The translations under genes and the position numbers were made by a program. Below, one piece after another: positions 14,078-23,861 of a stretch of DNA of 26,748 nucleotides (position 1 is its first letter; the number at the start of each line of letters is the position of its first letter). The notes under the pieces were generated by a model. It was not told the origin of the DNA and ran no database searches. It saw only the letters and a list, made by a program, of their open reading frames with translations. The stretch is from contig DMYD01000002.1 in the NCBI GenBank assembly GCA_003483745.1, forward strand, positions 41,892 through 68,639, read 5' to 3'. This DNA comes from Roseburia sp. Its GTDB lineage: Bacteria; Bacillota; Clostridia; Lachnospirales; Lachnospiraceae.

Positions 14078-17000
14078 TCAACCAAGCAGTTCAAGAATTT
14101 CTTCCTTCGTAAAACTTGCAGAATCCATTCCTTCGCCCTCAAGTACCTGCTCGGCAAGTTTCTTTTTGCGCTCCTGAATATCGATGATCTTCTCCTCGAT
14201 GGTTCCCTCTGCCACAAGTTTGTATACTGTCACGACATGCTTCTGCCCGATGCGGTGCGCACGGTCTGTCGCCTGGTTCTGTACCGCAACATTCCACCAT
14301 GGATCATAATGGATGACAATGTCTGCTGAGGTAAGATTTAATCCGGTTCCACCCGCCTTTAAGCTGATACAGAATACCGGAACATCATCATTATTAAAAC
14401 TTTCCACCATCTGCATTCGTTTTTCCTTATTTACAGAACCGGTCAGAAGATAGTAATCAATACCTTCTTTTTTCAGGCGCTCTGTCAGACGGTCTAACAT
14501 GGATGTAAACTGCGAAAACAGAAGGATCTTGTGTCCTGCCCCGACTGCATTTACAATCAGTTCCATACACATATCCGTCTTTGCCGATTCCCCCTGATAA
14601 TCTTCTAACAGAAGTCCCGGATCACAGCAGAGCTGACGCAGTTTTGTAAGTTCTGACAATATCTGCATCTTTCCTTTCTGAAATTCTTTGTCATTCTGCT
14701 GGCTTAACATCTCTTTCATCCTGGTCGCATAAGCATCATATAACTGCATCTGTTCGCCATCGAGTCTTGCGAATACATTTTCTTCGATCTTCTCCGGAAG
14801 GTCTTTTAACACATCCCCTTTCAGACGTCTTAAAATAAACGGACGGATCATGCGCTGTAAACGCTCCATCTTGTTTGCATCCTGATTCACAGCGATCGGG
14901 AGTTCGATCTCCTCCCGGAACTTCTGATAAGTGTACAAAAATCCAGGCATCAGATAATCAAAAATACTCCAGAGCTCGCTGAGTCTGTTTTCGATCGGTG
15001 TTCCTGTCAGAGCCAGCTTGAATGCCGCAGTGATCTTTTTGACACCTTTTGCCGCCTGTGTGGATGGATTTTTGATATACTGGGCTTCATCAATGACCTG
15101 AATTGCGAATATAAACTTCTGGTACACTTCCGCATCACGTTTTAACAGATCATACGAAGTGATAAGGATCTCTCCCTCTTTGCTGTGACGGATGATCGAT
15201 GCACGATCCGGTACACTTCCGGCAACAATGACCGTCTTTAACTGCGGTGCAAAGCGCTTGATCTCTTTCTGCCAGTTGTAGACTAAGGATGCCGGACACA
15301 CAATCAGGGAACGGCGCATTTCTTTTTCCCCAGCCTGCATTTCTTGCTGTTCTGCCGTTAAAAGGCTGATGACCTGAAGCGTCTTTCCAAGTCCCATATC
15401 ATCGGCTAAAATACCGCCGAATCCATTCTCACGCAGCGTCTTTAACCACAGGAATCCATTCTTCTGGTAACTTCTCATGATAGAGTTAAGCGCTTCCGGC
15501 ACTTCATAGTCACTGTCCTCAATCGTTTTCATGTTGCGGACCATGCCCTTGAACTCTTTATTTTTCTCGATCGAGAGGAGCTGATTGTTCTTTAATGCCG
15601 CGTCAAGATACATTGCACGGTATTTTGGTACGATTACAGTGCCTTTTTTAAGGTTTGTTTCTGTCAGGCGCAGATCCTCGCTGACTTCCGCCAACGTGCT
15701 TAAACCATCCTCCTCAATATTTAAAAAGTCGCCGTTTTTCAAACGGATATACTTCTTTTTCCTGTCATATTTGGAAAGCAGATAGGCAAGTTCCTCCCGT
15801 GACATCTCATCGGAATGAATTTTTAATTCCAGAAGATCACTTTTTAATGAGATACCCACGGAAACGGCCGGGGAAGATACGACCTTTAAATTGCGGAAAT
15901 TTTCCGTCGTATAAATGGTCATAAATTCGCCCAGTCTTCTCAATCCACCTGAAACTAACTGATACAACATCTCCTCATTGTTCTTCAGCACGAAGACTGT
16001 CTGGGACAGCGCATATTCATTGAAATACGGTTCCACAAGATTTTTGATGCGGAGTTCCTCTGCGAGATCGCGCACTTCGCCCGGTGCGATCTTCTCGAGG
16101 ACATTATATTTATCATCCCCGTAAACCGCCATCAGCTTCGCACCTACCGTATTCATATCCTGTCTGTCTAAATAAAGTTCAAACTCAGGCTTTAGCGGCA
16201 CATAAAGGCTCTCATCAAATCCCGCTTCTTTTTCCACTTTAAAATATTTTTTCAGCAATGGAAGCAGATCACGGCAGAACATGGCAAGTTCATCTGCAGC
16301 AATATAAGTCTGTCCTCCGGTCTGACGGTGCAAAAATTCGAAGAACTCCCCGACCGTCTCCTTCATTCCAGCAGGGCTGCGGTAGATCATATCCGCATCG
16401 TAAAAATAAAAATATTCTTCACCGATGATCACAGAATCATCTTCCAGTATCAGAAAAATACCGGAACCACCCTGACGGATAATCAGCTTCGGACGCTTTT
16501 CTTCCGGTGAAAATGTATAAGTATCCTCCGGCAAAAATCCTACTTCTGCCTCAAACGGCATATCCCCGACTGCCTCAAAAAAGCGGTCAATCCCTACACT
16601 GTCCAGCTCCATCGTTCGCTCATAACCGCCTGTATACGCATAGTATGCATGGAACTTGCTCTGACGTCTTTTATCCATCTCCTGCTGTTCCATAAATGCG
16701 ATCATACGCTTTGCAGATTCCGTAAATGCATCCGGATGATGATAAAACTCCAGTTTTTTTCCATAGCGGACCTTTTCGTTGACCTTGATGGAATGTAAAA
16801 ATGCGGAAATATTTTTGAGCACATATTTCTGCTCCATTCCAATCTTAAATTCCACAGTGGCATAACTGTATTCCATCTTGAAATAAGGTTCTAATTCCAC
16901 CTTACCGTAAATATTTTCCGGCAAAAGATAGGTAGAACCTGCCCGCATGGAATAACGGTTTAACAAATTTTTTAATGAAGTATCTGTCTTTAACTCTTTC

Positions 17001-17374
17001 TCCGGATAGTTCTTCATCTCCGTCTTAGGAGTGATACCAAGTTTTGCATTTAAAATGTCTTTTGCCTGTCTGCGGTTCACGTAGGCAAGTGCAACGGCAA
17101 CGCAGTGCTTGCAGATACCCTCATAATTATAAAATGCCTCACAGTTACAACGGCTCTCTGAAACTTCCGCATATTCTTCATCTATCACAAGCCGTACATC
17201 ATAATGATCCTCGACTGTTCCTTTTACTTTTCCAATTAATTCTGCCTTTGGAACGCCATCCTCCGTGTATACATCATAGGAAAATTCCTGCACAAGCCCC
17301 TGCTCATACAATTCCTTTCCCCGGCGGTATGCTGCCGGATATGCTTCCTGTTTAATATCTGATATGGAAAACAT
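14078..17374 (-). CDS. SWIM zinc-finger SNF2-family helicase
   Basis: A 1098-residue DNA-dependent ATPase/translocase. The N-terminal SWIM finger has Cys76-x-Cys78 and Cys88-x-His90 (RCNCEAF...GICKHC). A long middle region (about 130-600) matches the bacterial SNF2-helicase-associated region. The ATPase core has Walker A in ADDMGLGKTLQ (about 660), Walker B as VIDEAQYIKNP (about 760) and LTGTPIENRLSELWS. Its C-terminal half holds LLFSQFTSMLDRL, CISLKAGGTGLNLTSADIV and the arginine-finger motif QATDRAHRIGQ near 1040. The ATG at 17374 follows GAGGAG with 9 nt spacing; the upstream TTG at 17392 overlaps that site. A TACAAT box at 17416-17421 may be its -10. Family members are linked to transcription or DNA remodelling; the exact role is unknown. 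It stands between phoR and the mntP unit. Confidence 0.93.
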   Translation of the reverse strand: MFSISDIKQEAYPAAYRRGKELYEQGLVQEFSYDVYTEDGVPKAELIGKVKGTVEDHYDVRLVIDEEYAEVSESRCNCEAFYNYEGICKHCVAVALAYVNRRQAKDILNAKLGITPKTEMKNYPEKELKTDTSLKNLLNRYSMRAGSTYLLPENIYGKVELEPYFKMEYSYATVEFKIGMEQKYVLKNISAFLHSIKVNEKVRYGKKLEFYHHPDAFTESAKRMIAFMEQQEMDKRRQSKFHAYYAYTGGYERTMELDSVGIDRFFEAVGDMPFEAEVGFLPEDTYTFSPEEKRPKLIIRQGGSGIFLILEDDSVIIGEEYFYFYDADMIYRSPAGMKETVGEFFEFLHRQTGGQTYIAADELAMFCRDLLPLLKKYFKVEKEAGFDESLYVPLKPEFELYLDRQDMNTVGAKLMAVYGDDKYNVLEKIAPGEVRDLAEELRIKNLVEPYFNEYALSQTVFVLKNNEEMLYQLVSGGLRRLGEFMTIYTTENFRNLKVVSSPAVSVGISLKSDLLELKIHSDEMSREELAYLLSKYDRKKKYIRLKNGDFLNIEEDGLSTLAEVSEDLRLTETNLKKGTVIVPKYRAMYLDAALKNNQLLSIEKNKEFKGMVRNMKTIEDSDYEVPEALNSIMRSYQKNGFLWLKTLRENGFGGILADDMGLGKTLQVISLLTAEQQEMQAGEKEMRRSLIVCPASLVYNWQKEIKRFAPQLKTVIVAGSVPDRASIIRHSKEGEILITSYDLLKRDAEVYQKFIFAIQVIDEAQYIKNPSTQAAKGVKKITAAFKLALTGTPIENRLSELWSIFDYLMPGFLYTYQKFREEIELPIAVNQDANKMERLQRMIRPFILRRLKGDVLKDLPEKIEENVFARLDGEQMQLYDAYATRMKEMLSQQNDKEFQKGKMQILSELTKLRQLCCDPGLLLEDYQGESAKTDMCMELIVNAVGAGHKILLFSQFTSMLDRLTERLKKEGIDYYLLTGSVNKEKRMQMVESFNNDDVPVFCISLKAGGTGLNLTSADIVIHYDPWWNVAVQNQATDRAHRIGQKHVVTVYKLVAEGTIEEKIIDIQERKKKLAEQVLEGEGMDSASFTKEEILELLG

Positions 17375-17455
17375 GTCTGCTTTGCTCCTCAATCGTATAT
17401 TTCTTGCATCTTTTTATTGTAGCATAAATTTGAGGATTCGGTTAGACTTTTTTCA

Positions 17456-18769
17456 CTAAAATACAATCTTAATTTCTGTTCCCACACCAACCTCGCTCGT
17501 TAATGTCATCTGTGCATCATGCTGCGCAACGATATGTTTTACAATGGCAAGTCCAAGACCTGTGCCGCCCGTGGATTTTGACCGGCTCTTATCAACACGG
17601 TAGAAACGCTCAAAGACGCGTTCCTGCTGTTCCTTTGGAATTCCGATTCCGGTATCTTTTACAATCAGAACCGGTCTGGTATTTTCGATGGTAGTCACGA
17701 TCGTGACACTGCCGCCTTTTTTGTTATAACGGACCGCATTACTGCAAAGGTTAAAAAGCAGTTCCTCAAGCAGCGTCTTGTTTCCGCTCATTGGAACAGA
17801 CGCCCCCTCTAAGTGCAGCGTCACCTCATTTTTATCTGCCTGCATCTGCATGGAATGAATGCACTGCTCCCCAAGGTCATGCAGATCTACCGTCTCAAAT
17901 TCAAGTTTCAGATCACTGTCATCCAGTTCCGACAGTTTTATGATGTCGTTGATCAATGATTGCAGACGCTCTGCACTCTTATGGATCTCATTTGCAAAAT
18001 GCGCGGTATCCTCCCCGCCCGTCATTCCGCTTGCGATCAGTTCCGCATATCCGGAGATCGCAGTCAACGGCGTCTTTAATTCATGGGAAACGTTGGCTGT
18101 AAACTCCTGGCGCATCTTTGCATGGTTTAAGATATCCATATGCTGTTTCTTGATCATGGAAATAAATGGGCGCATTTCCTCGTAAACTTCCGTCTCATCC
18201 ACCAGGATAATATTATCTGCCATTTTCTCGATCGGTGCCATCAGCCTCCGTGTCAGACGGTAAGAATAAAATACACACATCAGAAATACCATCAGACCAA
18301 CCGCTAAGATCAGACCTGACATCGTAGACACCAGATGATAAATACTTCCACTCTCTTTCGCAACACGCACAACGCTCCCATCTTCTTTTCTAAGTGCATA
18401 ATAAAAGGTATGCTTTGACGACGTAGCTGAGACACGGATTGATTTTCCCTCGCCATTTTTTATGGCCTCCGCAATTTCCGGGCGTTCCTTATGGTTCTCC
18501 ATGGAAGAAGCATCTTCCATGCTGTCATACAGAACAGTACCGTCCACATCCACGCAGGTAATGCGCAGCCCGTCATTTTCCAGGGAATACGTGATATCCT
18601 TAGAAAGTTCTTGCGGACTGATCACCGAGACCACATGTGCATTTGCCTTTAGATCATCAAATATCTGTTCTTCTAAAATCTGATAAAACAGAAACATAGA
18701 ACAAACGGCAGTCACCACAATGGCGATTGCCGCAATTAACATAAAGCCGATATTAATTTTTTTCTTCAT
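17456..18769 (-). CDS. phoR: PhoR-like sensor histidine kinase
   Basis: A 437-residue membrane sensor kinase. A transmembrane helix at about 8-30 is followed by a ~115-residue extracellular sensor region, a second helix at about 148-170, then a HAMP-like linker. The HisKA domain contains ANVSHELKTPLTAISGYAEL with the phospho-acceptor His229. The ATPase domain has the N box NLCSNAVRYNKKGG, G1 VKDTGIGIP, F box RFYRVD and G2 TGGTGLGLAIVKHI. Its ATG overlaps the stop of the response regulator as ATGA, so the two are translationally coupled. It is the last gene of the pst-pho cluster, which supports phosphate as the signal, relayed through PstSCAB and PhoU. No terminator is visible downstream. Confidence 0.92.
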   Translation of the reverse strand: MKKKINIGFMLIAAIAIVVTAVCSMFLFYQILEEQIFDDLKANAHVVSVISPQELSKDITYSLENDGLRITCVDVDGTVLYDSMEDASSMENHKERPEIAEAIKNGEGKSIRVSATSSKHTFYYALRKEDGSVVRVAKESGSIYHLVSTMSGLILAVGLMVFLMCVFYSYRLTRRLMAPIEKMADNIILVDETEVYEEMRPFISMIKKQHMDILNHAKMRQEFTANVSHELKTPLTAISGYAELIASGMTGGEDTAHFANEIHKSAERLQSLINDIIKLSELDDSDLKLEFETVDLHDLGEQCIHSMQMQADKNEVTLHLEGASVPMSGNKTLLEELLFNLCSNAVRYNKKGGSVTIVTTIENTRPVLIVKDTGIGIPKEQQERVFERFYRVDKSRSKSTGGTGLGLAIVKHIVAQHDAQMTLTSEVGVGTEIKIVF

Positions 18770-19437
18770 TCTATCATGTACCCCACATTCCGCACGGTCT
18801 TGATACAGCCTCCAGCCGAACCAAGTTTCTGCCGCAGTGTTTTGATATGCATGTCAACGGTACGGCTCTCTCCTTCGTATTCAAAGCCCCATACCTGATC
18901 CATAATCTTGTCTCTTGATAAAACGATTCCCTGATTGAGCATCAGGTACTTTAACAATTCAAATTCTTTAAACGTCAGCTCACATAACTGCCCTGCAACG
19001 GTAACGGCATGTTTGTCCATATCCATAAGGATATCTTCATGCATCAGCTGTGAATCTTCCTGCACACGACTTGTTCTTCGAAGCAGTGCTTTCACACGGG
19101 AGATCAGTTCCATAACGCCAAACGGCTTTGTGATATAATCATCTGCCCCAAGATCAAGTCCTTTTACCTTATCAAGTTCACTCGTCTTTGCCGTTACCAT
19201 GATGACCGGGACATCCGCGGTCGCCTTGTCCGCCCGGATCCTTGTTAAAATATCCAGTCCGTCCTCCCCCGGAAGCATGATATCTAAAAGGATCAGTGAC
19301 GGAATATTTTTTTCCAGACGCTTAAAAAATGGTGCACTGCCCTCAAATTCTTCCACTTCATAGCCACTGTTTTTGAGTGCATACCGCTCAATTTCACGAA
19401 TATTAATATCGTCTTCCACTATATAGATTGTTGCCAT
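18766..19437 (-). CDS. phoP: PhoB/PhoP-type response regulator
   Basis: A 223-residue OmpR/PhoB-family DNA-binding regulator. The receiver domain (1-120) has the acidic pair EDD (8-10), phospho-acceptor Asp52 (LLDIMLPGEDG), switch Thr82 and Lys104 (YITKPF). The C-terminal winged helix includes LTFKEFELLKYLMLNQG, VLSRDKIMDQVWG and SRTVDMHIKTLRQKLG. The ATG at 19437 is chosen over a TTG at 19449 because the TTG lies inside the ribosome binding site (GAGGG). It is coupled to phoR by an ATGA overlap and follows nptA by 88 bp. Its likely targets are the 11-bp-repeat sites ahead of pstS and nptA. Called phoP on context; phoB would be equally suitable. Confidence 0.92.
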   Translation of the reverse strand: MATIYIVEDDINIREIERYALKNSGYEVEEFEGSAPFFKRLEKNIPSLILLDIMLPGEDGLDILTRIRADKATADVPVIMVTAKTSELDKVKGLDLGADDYITKPFGVMELISRVKALLRRTSRVQEDSQLMHEDILMDMDKHAVTVAGQLCELTFKEFELLKYLMLNQGIVLSRDKIMDQVWGFEYEGESRTVDMHIKTLRQKLGSAGGCIKTVRNVGYMIE

Positions 19438-19525
19438 ATTTTCCCTCAATCTCCATTTTCAAGCGTCTTTTTTGTACACCAACTGTGTTCCATGCAAATA
19501 TTCGATTGCTAAAAATCCTTCACAC

Positions 19526-21286
19526 TTAAATCTGATACATCTTCTCGAACTCGTTTAACTGTTTTGTAAACTCTGCGCTCTCCTCTGCATCCAGCTGCTC
19601 GGTAAAACTGTGTTCCTCTAACTGGGTATCCTCTAACTGCATCATATATACTGCAATATTCGAACAATGGTCTGCAACACGCTCATAGTTCATTGCAAGA
19701 TCTGACAATACAAGACCAAGCTCAATGGTACATTTCCCTTTTCTAAGACGCTTCATATGATTTTTCTTTACTGTCTTGTTTAACTCATCAATGACTTCTT
19801 CTAACGGTTCTACCGTACGCGCAAGTGCCTCATCACCATCCACAAATGCATTTGTGGTACGCTCTAAGATATCACGGAGTGCCGCACTGTATACCAGCAT
19901 TTCTTCTTTTGCTTTCTTAGAAAATACGGCTCCCTCTTTTACCATCTGCTGTGCATTTTCCACTACGTTGATGGAATGGTCGGAAATTCGCTCAAAATCT
20001 GTCAGGCAGTGAAGCAGTGATGTTACCTTCAGACTGTCTTTGTAAGATAAATTCTGGCTGCTTAACCTGGTTAAGTATGCACTGAGTTTGTCATCATAGG
20101 TATCCACGATGTTTTCTTTTGCAATGACATCCCCGACCTTTTCTTCGGAGTACTCATCCAATACGGTCATCGCCTCTAAAAATCCTTCGTGTGTGATCTT
20201 TGCCATCTGATTGGCAAGAGAATGGCACTGCTCAATCGCAAATGCAGGGCTGTTTAAGAAACGGTCGTCTAAAATAACAAATACATCCTCTTTCTGATTC
20301 TGTTCCTCTGCAGTTTTCGGGATCGTTAAGTATGCCAGTTTCTCCAATCCCTTTGTAAATGGAAGTAAAATCAGGGTTGCGAACACATTAAATATGGTGT
20401 GGATCATTGCGATTCCCGCTGCCCCAACGACTTCATTTGTAAATTCAAATCCGATCAGTGCATTGCCTGTATAAAACAATACCAAAAACAAAATCGTACC
20501 GATTACATTGAAATAAAGATGTACAAATGCCGTTCTCTTTGCACCTCTGTTTGCCCCGATTGCTGAAATCATTGCCGTCACACAGGTACCGATATTCTGT
20601 CCCATGATGATTGGGATCACAGAGCCATAGGTAAATGCTCCTGTTACAGACAGTGCCTGTAAAATTCCGACCGATGCAGAGGAACTCTGGATGATCGCAG
20701 TAAGTACAGCTCCTGCCAATACACCAAGGAACGGATTGTGGAACATCGTTAAGATATTCGTAAATTCCGGCACATCTGCAAGCGGTTCTACCGCCCCGCT
20801 CATGCTCTCCATACCGTACATCAATACTGCAAATCCAAGTAAGATCTCACCGATATCTTTTTTCTTGTCGCTCTTTTTCGACATACAAAGTATGATACCG
20901 ATCATTGCAAGGATCGGAGAGAAGGAGGATGGTTTTAACATCTGGATAAAAAAGTTATCCCCCTGCAGTCCGCTTAAGCTCAAAAGCCACGACGTTACCG
21001 TTGTTCCGATATTGGCACCCATAATGATACCGACAGCCTGTGACAGCTTCATAATACCAGAGTTCACAAAACCAACCACCATAACCGTCGTCGCGGATGA
21101 CGACTGGATCACTGCGGTTACACCTGCACCAAGCAACACTGCCTTGATCGGGTTTGATGTCAGAGTCTCTAAGATCTTCTCTAATTTACCTCCTGACATC
21201 TTTTCTAACCCGGCACCCATCACGTTCATTCCATACAGAAACAGTGCCAATCCGCCAATGAGGGTCAGTACTCCAAAAATATCCAT
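19526..21286 (-). CDS. Na+/phosphate symporter with C-terminal PhoU-like domain
   Basis: A 586-residue member of the NptA/YjbB Na/Pi family. The N-terminal half holds about nine membrane segments in two inverted repeats. Each has the family QSSS motif (AVIQSSSATTVMVV, about 60-73; AIIQSSSASVGILQ, about 200) and a following GxNIGT (GANIGTTVTS; GQNIGTCVTA), which form the substrate path. From about 345 to 560 a soluble helical PhoU-like domain follows (FERISDHSINVVENAQQM, YERVADHCSNIAVYM). The start has AAGGAG upstream. The gene sits between phoU and phoPR and carries its own Pho-box-like repeats at 21394-21432. It may import Na+-coupled phosphate, or export it as proposed for YjbB; sequence does not decide. 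Confidence 0.92.
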   Translation of the reverse strand: MDIFGVLTLIGGLALFLYGMNVMGAGLEKMSGGKLEKILETLTSNPIKAVLLGAGVTAVIQSSSATTVMVVGFVNSGIMKLSQAVGIIMGANIGTTVTSWLLSLSGLQGDNFFIQMLKPSSFSPILAMIGIILCMSKKSDKKKDIGEILLGFAVLMYGMESMSGAVEPLADVPEFTNILTMFHNPFLGVLAGAVLTAIIQSSSASVGILQALSVTGAFTYGSVIPIIMGQNIGTCVTAMISAIGANRGAKRTAFVHLYFNVIGTILFLVLFYTGNALIGFEFTNEVVGAAGIAMIHTIFNVFATLILLPFTKGLEKLAYLTIPKTAEEQNQKEDVFVILDDRFLNSPAFAIEQCHSLANQMAKITHEGFLEAMTVLDEYSEEKVGDVIAKENIVDTYDDKLSAYLTRLSSQNLSYKDSLKVTSLLHCLTDFERISDHSINVVENAQQMVKEGAVFSKKAKEEMLVYSAALRDILERTTNAFVDGDEALARTVEPLEEVIDELNKTVKKNHMKRLRKGKCTIELGLVLSDLAMNYERVADHCSNIAVYMMQLEDTQLEEHSFTEQLDAEESAEFTKQLNEFEKMYQI

Positions 21287-21377
21287 CTCAATCTCCTTTT
21301 GTATGCCGCTTTTCTTATTCTTTACGTTTTTTTGACATATAATTTATTTATACAGCATTTTGCGTCATTTTGCAATT

Positions 21378-21432
21378 AGCATAAAAAGGAGTATGTAAAT
21401 TCGCCGTCAACTTTATGTAAAATCTATGTAAA
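21378..21432 (-). promoter_or_regulatory. Pho-box-like operator and promoter region of the Na/Pi gene
   Basis: On the minus strand TTTACA occurs at 21427-21432, 21416-21421 and 21394-21399, with TTGACG at 21405-21410. That makes four hexamers at an exact 11-bp period, matching the TT(A/T)ACA direct-repeat sites of PhoP in Firmicutes. A possible -10, TATGCT, lies at 21378-21383. Binding by the PhoP encoded downstream is inferred. Confidence 0.7.
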
Positions 21433-21464
21433 ATTTCAAAGAAACCATTGATTTTTGTCTATTT

Positions 21465-22121
21465 TTAATTTTCATGCTGTCCGGTAATGGAATAGATTAC
21501 CCACTCCGCAATATTGGTTGCATGGTCTCCGATACGTTCAAAATATTTTGCAACCATCAGCATATCTGTTGCCTGTTCACCATTTTTTACATTCTCATTG
21601 ATCTTTTTGATTAACTGCTGCTTGAACTGATTAAACAGATCATCCACCACATCATCTTCTTTGATGACCCAGTGTGCCATATCCATGTCTTTCTGCACGA
21701 ATGCATCCACACTCTTGATGACCATATTTGTTGTCTCTTTTGCCATTGCCTTGATCAGGTCAAGATTGATCGGATCCCCGGTTTCATAAGTTGCCTCTGC
21801 CATCAGGATTGTCATTTCCGAAATATCAGATGCATGATCTCCAATACGCTCCATATCCGTAATCATTTTAAGTGCTGCTGAGATCAGCCGGAGATCTTTT
21901 GCCACTGGCTGCTGCTGCAATAATAATTTCATACAAAGGCTTTCAATATCACGCTCCTGATGATCGATCTCCTCATCAAAACTGATCGCTTTCTGTGCTT
22001 TTTCCACATCCTGTCTGACCAACGCCGAACATGCCATCTCGATTGCCTGCTCGATCAGACTTCCCATCTCGATCAATTCATCGTTCAATACCTGAAGCTG
22101 TCTGTCAAATCTGTTTCTCAT
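21465..22121 (-). CDS. phoU: Phosphate-signalling regulator PhoU
   Basis: A 218-residue all-helical cytoplasmic protein made of two three-helix PhoU repeats. Family motifs are RNRFDRQLQVLNDELIEMG at the start, LRLISAALKMITDMERIGDH in the first repeat and LMVAKYFERIGDHATNIAEW in the second. The acidic ERIGDH metal-binding signature is present in both. PhoU links the Pst transporter to the PhoR kinase and represses the Pho response when phosphate is plentiful. It follows pstB by 42 bp and is preceded by AAGGAAGTGG. The Na/Pi gene follows after 178 bp containing its own operator. Confidence 0.96.
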   Translation of the reverse strand: MRNRFDRQLQVLNDELIEMGSLIEQAIEMACSALVRQDVEKAQKAISFDEEIDHQERDIESLCMKLLLQQQPVAKDLRLISAALKMITDMERIGDHASDISEMTILMAEATYETGDPINLDLIKAMAKETTNMVIKSVDAFVQKDMDMAHWVIKEDDVVDDLFNQFKQQLIKKINENVKNGEQATDMLMVAKYFERIGDHATNIAEWVIYSITGQHEN

Positions 22122-22163
22122 AATTTTCCACTTCCTTCTTTCTTTTCCTGTTATAGGTTAACA

Positions 22164-22916
22164 TCAGCCAAAACGTCCGGTAATGTAATCTTCTGTCCGC
22201 TTATCCTGCGGCACGGAGAATAACCGCTCTGTCTCCCCCGACTCGATCACTTCCCCTAACAGGAAAAATACGGTCTTATCCGAGACACGGACTGCCTGCT
22301 GCATGTTATGTGTTACCATGATGATCGTGTACTGTTTTTTCAGTTCAATGACAAGATCCTCGATCTTTGATGTTGAGATCGGGTCAAGTGCCGAAGTAGG
22401 CTCATCCATCAGGATGACTTCCGGGTTGACTGCAAGTGCTCTTGCGATACAAAGTCTCTGCTGCTGTCCACCGGACATACCAAGTGCACTTTTTTTCAGA
22501 CGATCCTTTACCTCATCCCAGATTGCTGCATCCCGCAAGGACTTTTCCACGATATCATCCAGCTTTGCCTTTGAGCGGATGCCGTGTGTTCTCGGTCCAT
22601 ATGCGATATTGTCATAGATACTCATTGGAAACGGATTCGGTTTCTGGAATACCATTCCGACACGTTTTCTTAAAATGTTGACATCCATGCCTTTGTAAAT
22701 ATCTTCGCCATCCAGAAGAACACTGCCGGTGATCTTACATCCTTCAACCAGATCATTCATTCTGTTTAAACTTTTTAAAAAGGTGGATTTCCCGCAACCG
22801 CTCGGTCCGATAAATGCGGTAATCTCGTTTGATGCGATCGACATATTGATATCTTTCAATGCGTGAAAATCACCATAATATAAATCCAGATTTGAAATTT
22901 TAAATTTTTCTGCCAT
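22164..22916 (-). CDS. pstB: Phosphate ABC transporter ATP-binding protein PstB
   Basis: A 250-residue ABC ATPase that powers PstCA-mediated phosphate import at the cytoplasmic membrane face. Walker A is GPSGCGKST (37-45), the Q-loop lies in VGMVFQKPNPFPMSIYDNIA, the signature motif is GMSGGQQQRLCIARAL, Walker B is VILMDEPTSALDP and the switch His is in IMVTHNMQQAVRVSD. All catalytic residues are intact and the length is normal. It lies 21 bp downstream of pstA with AGGAAAAC before the ATG, in the pstSCAB-phoU operon. Confidence 0.97.
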   Translation of the reverse strand: MAEKFKISNLDLYYGDFHALKDINMSIASNEITAFIGPSGCGKSTFLKSLNRMNDLVEGCKITGSVLLDGEDIYKGMDVNILRKRVGMVFQKPNPFPMSIYDNIAYGPRTHGIRSKAKLDDIVEKSLRDAAIWDEVKDRLKKSALGMSGGQQQRLCIARALAVNPEVILMDEPTSALDPISTSKIEDLVIELKKQYTIIMVTHNMQQAVRVSDKTVFFLLGEVIESGETERLFSVPQDKRTEDYITGRFG

Positions 22917-22937
22917 GTTTTCCTCATTCCTGCGCTG

Positions 22938-23831
22938 TTACTGTTTCGGCGCTTCAAATTTTTTTGCGATCAGGGAGGATACCCCATTGATGATCAGTAC
23001 CACAACAAGAAGTACAACCGCCGTCGCATATGCCTCATTGGTATGCATTCCTTCGCGCGATAACGAATACATATGGATCGCTAACGTACGGCCGGAATCA
23101 AAAAATCCCGCGAGATTTGCAACCGTACCTGAGGTGTAAATCAGTGCCGCCGTTTCTCCGACGATTCGTCCGATTGCTAAGATAATGCCGGATAAAATAC
23201 CCGGGATCGCGCTTGGGAGCACAATTTTAAATATGGTACGCAGTTTTCCTGCGCCGAGACCAAAACTTCCTTCACGGAATGAATCCGGTACGCAAAGAAG
23301 CGCTTCCTCCGTCGTTCTCATGATGACCGGAAGTACCATGATCGCGAGTGTCGCCGCACCTGCCATCATTGAATAGCCCCACTTTAATGCCGTCACAAAA
23401 AATAACATACCGAACAGTCCGTAAATGATGGACGGAATGCCGGAAAGTGTCTCCGCCGTAACACGGATGATCCCAACCAGCTTGTTTCCTTTTTTGGCGT
23501 ATTCTACGAGATAGATTGCCGCACCCACACCAAACGGCACGGATAACACAAGTGCCAGCACCGTCATAAAAAGTGTGTTGATCATTGCCGGAAGCATCGA
23601 CACGTTATCCGAATTATAAGTCCATGCAAACAGCGACGGTTTTAAGTATGGGATACCGCGTATTAAAATATATCCCACCAGAAACACCAGAACACCTACC
23701 GTCAACACTGCTGCCACAAGTACTAACAGCAGCAATAAGAATGAGCCCGGATGTTTCGTATATGATTTGATTTTATCTTTGAAAGACTGCTGATTGATTG
23801 CAGCAATCTCATATTCCATATTTTTTTCCAT
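22938..23831 (-). CDS. pstA: Phosphate ABC transporter permease PstA
   Basis: A 297-residue inner-membrane permease with about six transmembrane helices after a polar N-terminus (residues 1-30). The ABC permease EAA-type loop that docks on PstB is EGSFGLGAGKLRTIFKIVLP, followed by GRIVGETAALIYTSG, typical of PstA. The ATG at 23831 is preferred because GGAGG lies 5 nt upstream; an in-frame ATG at 23843 overlaps that site. It is 30 bp after pstC and pairs with it to form the translocation channel. Confidence 0.95.
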   Translation of the reverse strand: MEKNMEYEIAAINQQSFKDKIKSYTKHPGSFLLLLLVLVAAVLTVGVLVFLVGYILIRGIPYLKPSLFAWTYNSDNVSMLPAMINTLFMTVLALVLSVPFGVGAAIYLVEYAKKGNKLVGIIRVTAETLSGIPSIIYGLFGMLFFVTALKWGYSMMAGAATLAIMVLPVIMRTTEEALLCVPDSFREGSFGLGAGKLRTIFKIVLPSAIPGILSGIILAIGRIVGETAALIYTSGTVANLAGFFDSGRTLAIHMYSLSREGMHTNEAYATAVVLLVVVLIINGVSSLIAKKFEAPKQ

Positions 23832-23861
23832 CTTAACCTCCATTTTTGCACTGCGTTTCCT

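Noticed and set aside
17375..17455. Terminator between phoR and the helicase gene
   Set aside because: No stem with a following T-run is visible; only a TACAAT box that may belong to the helicase promoter.
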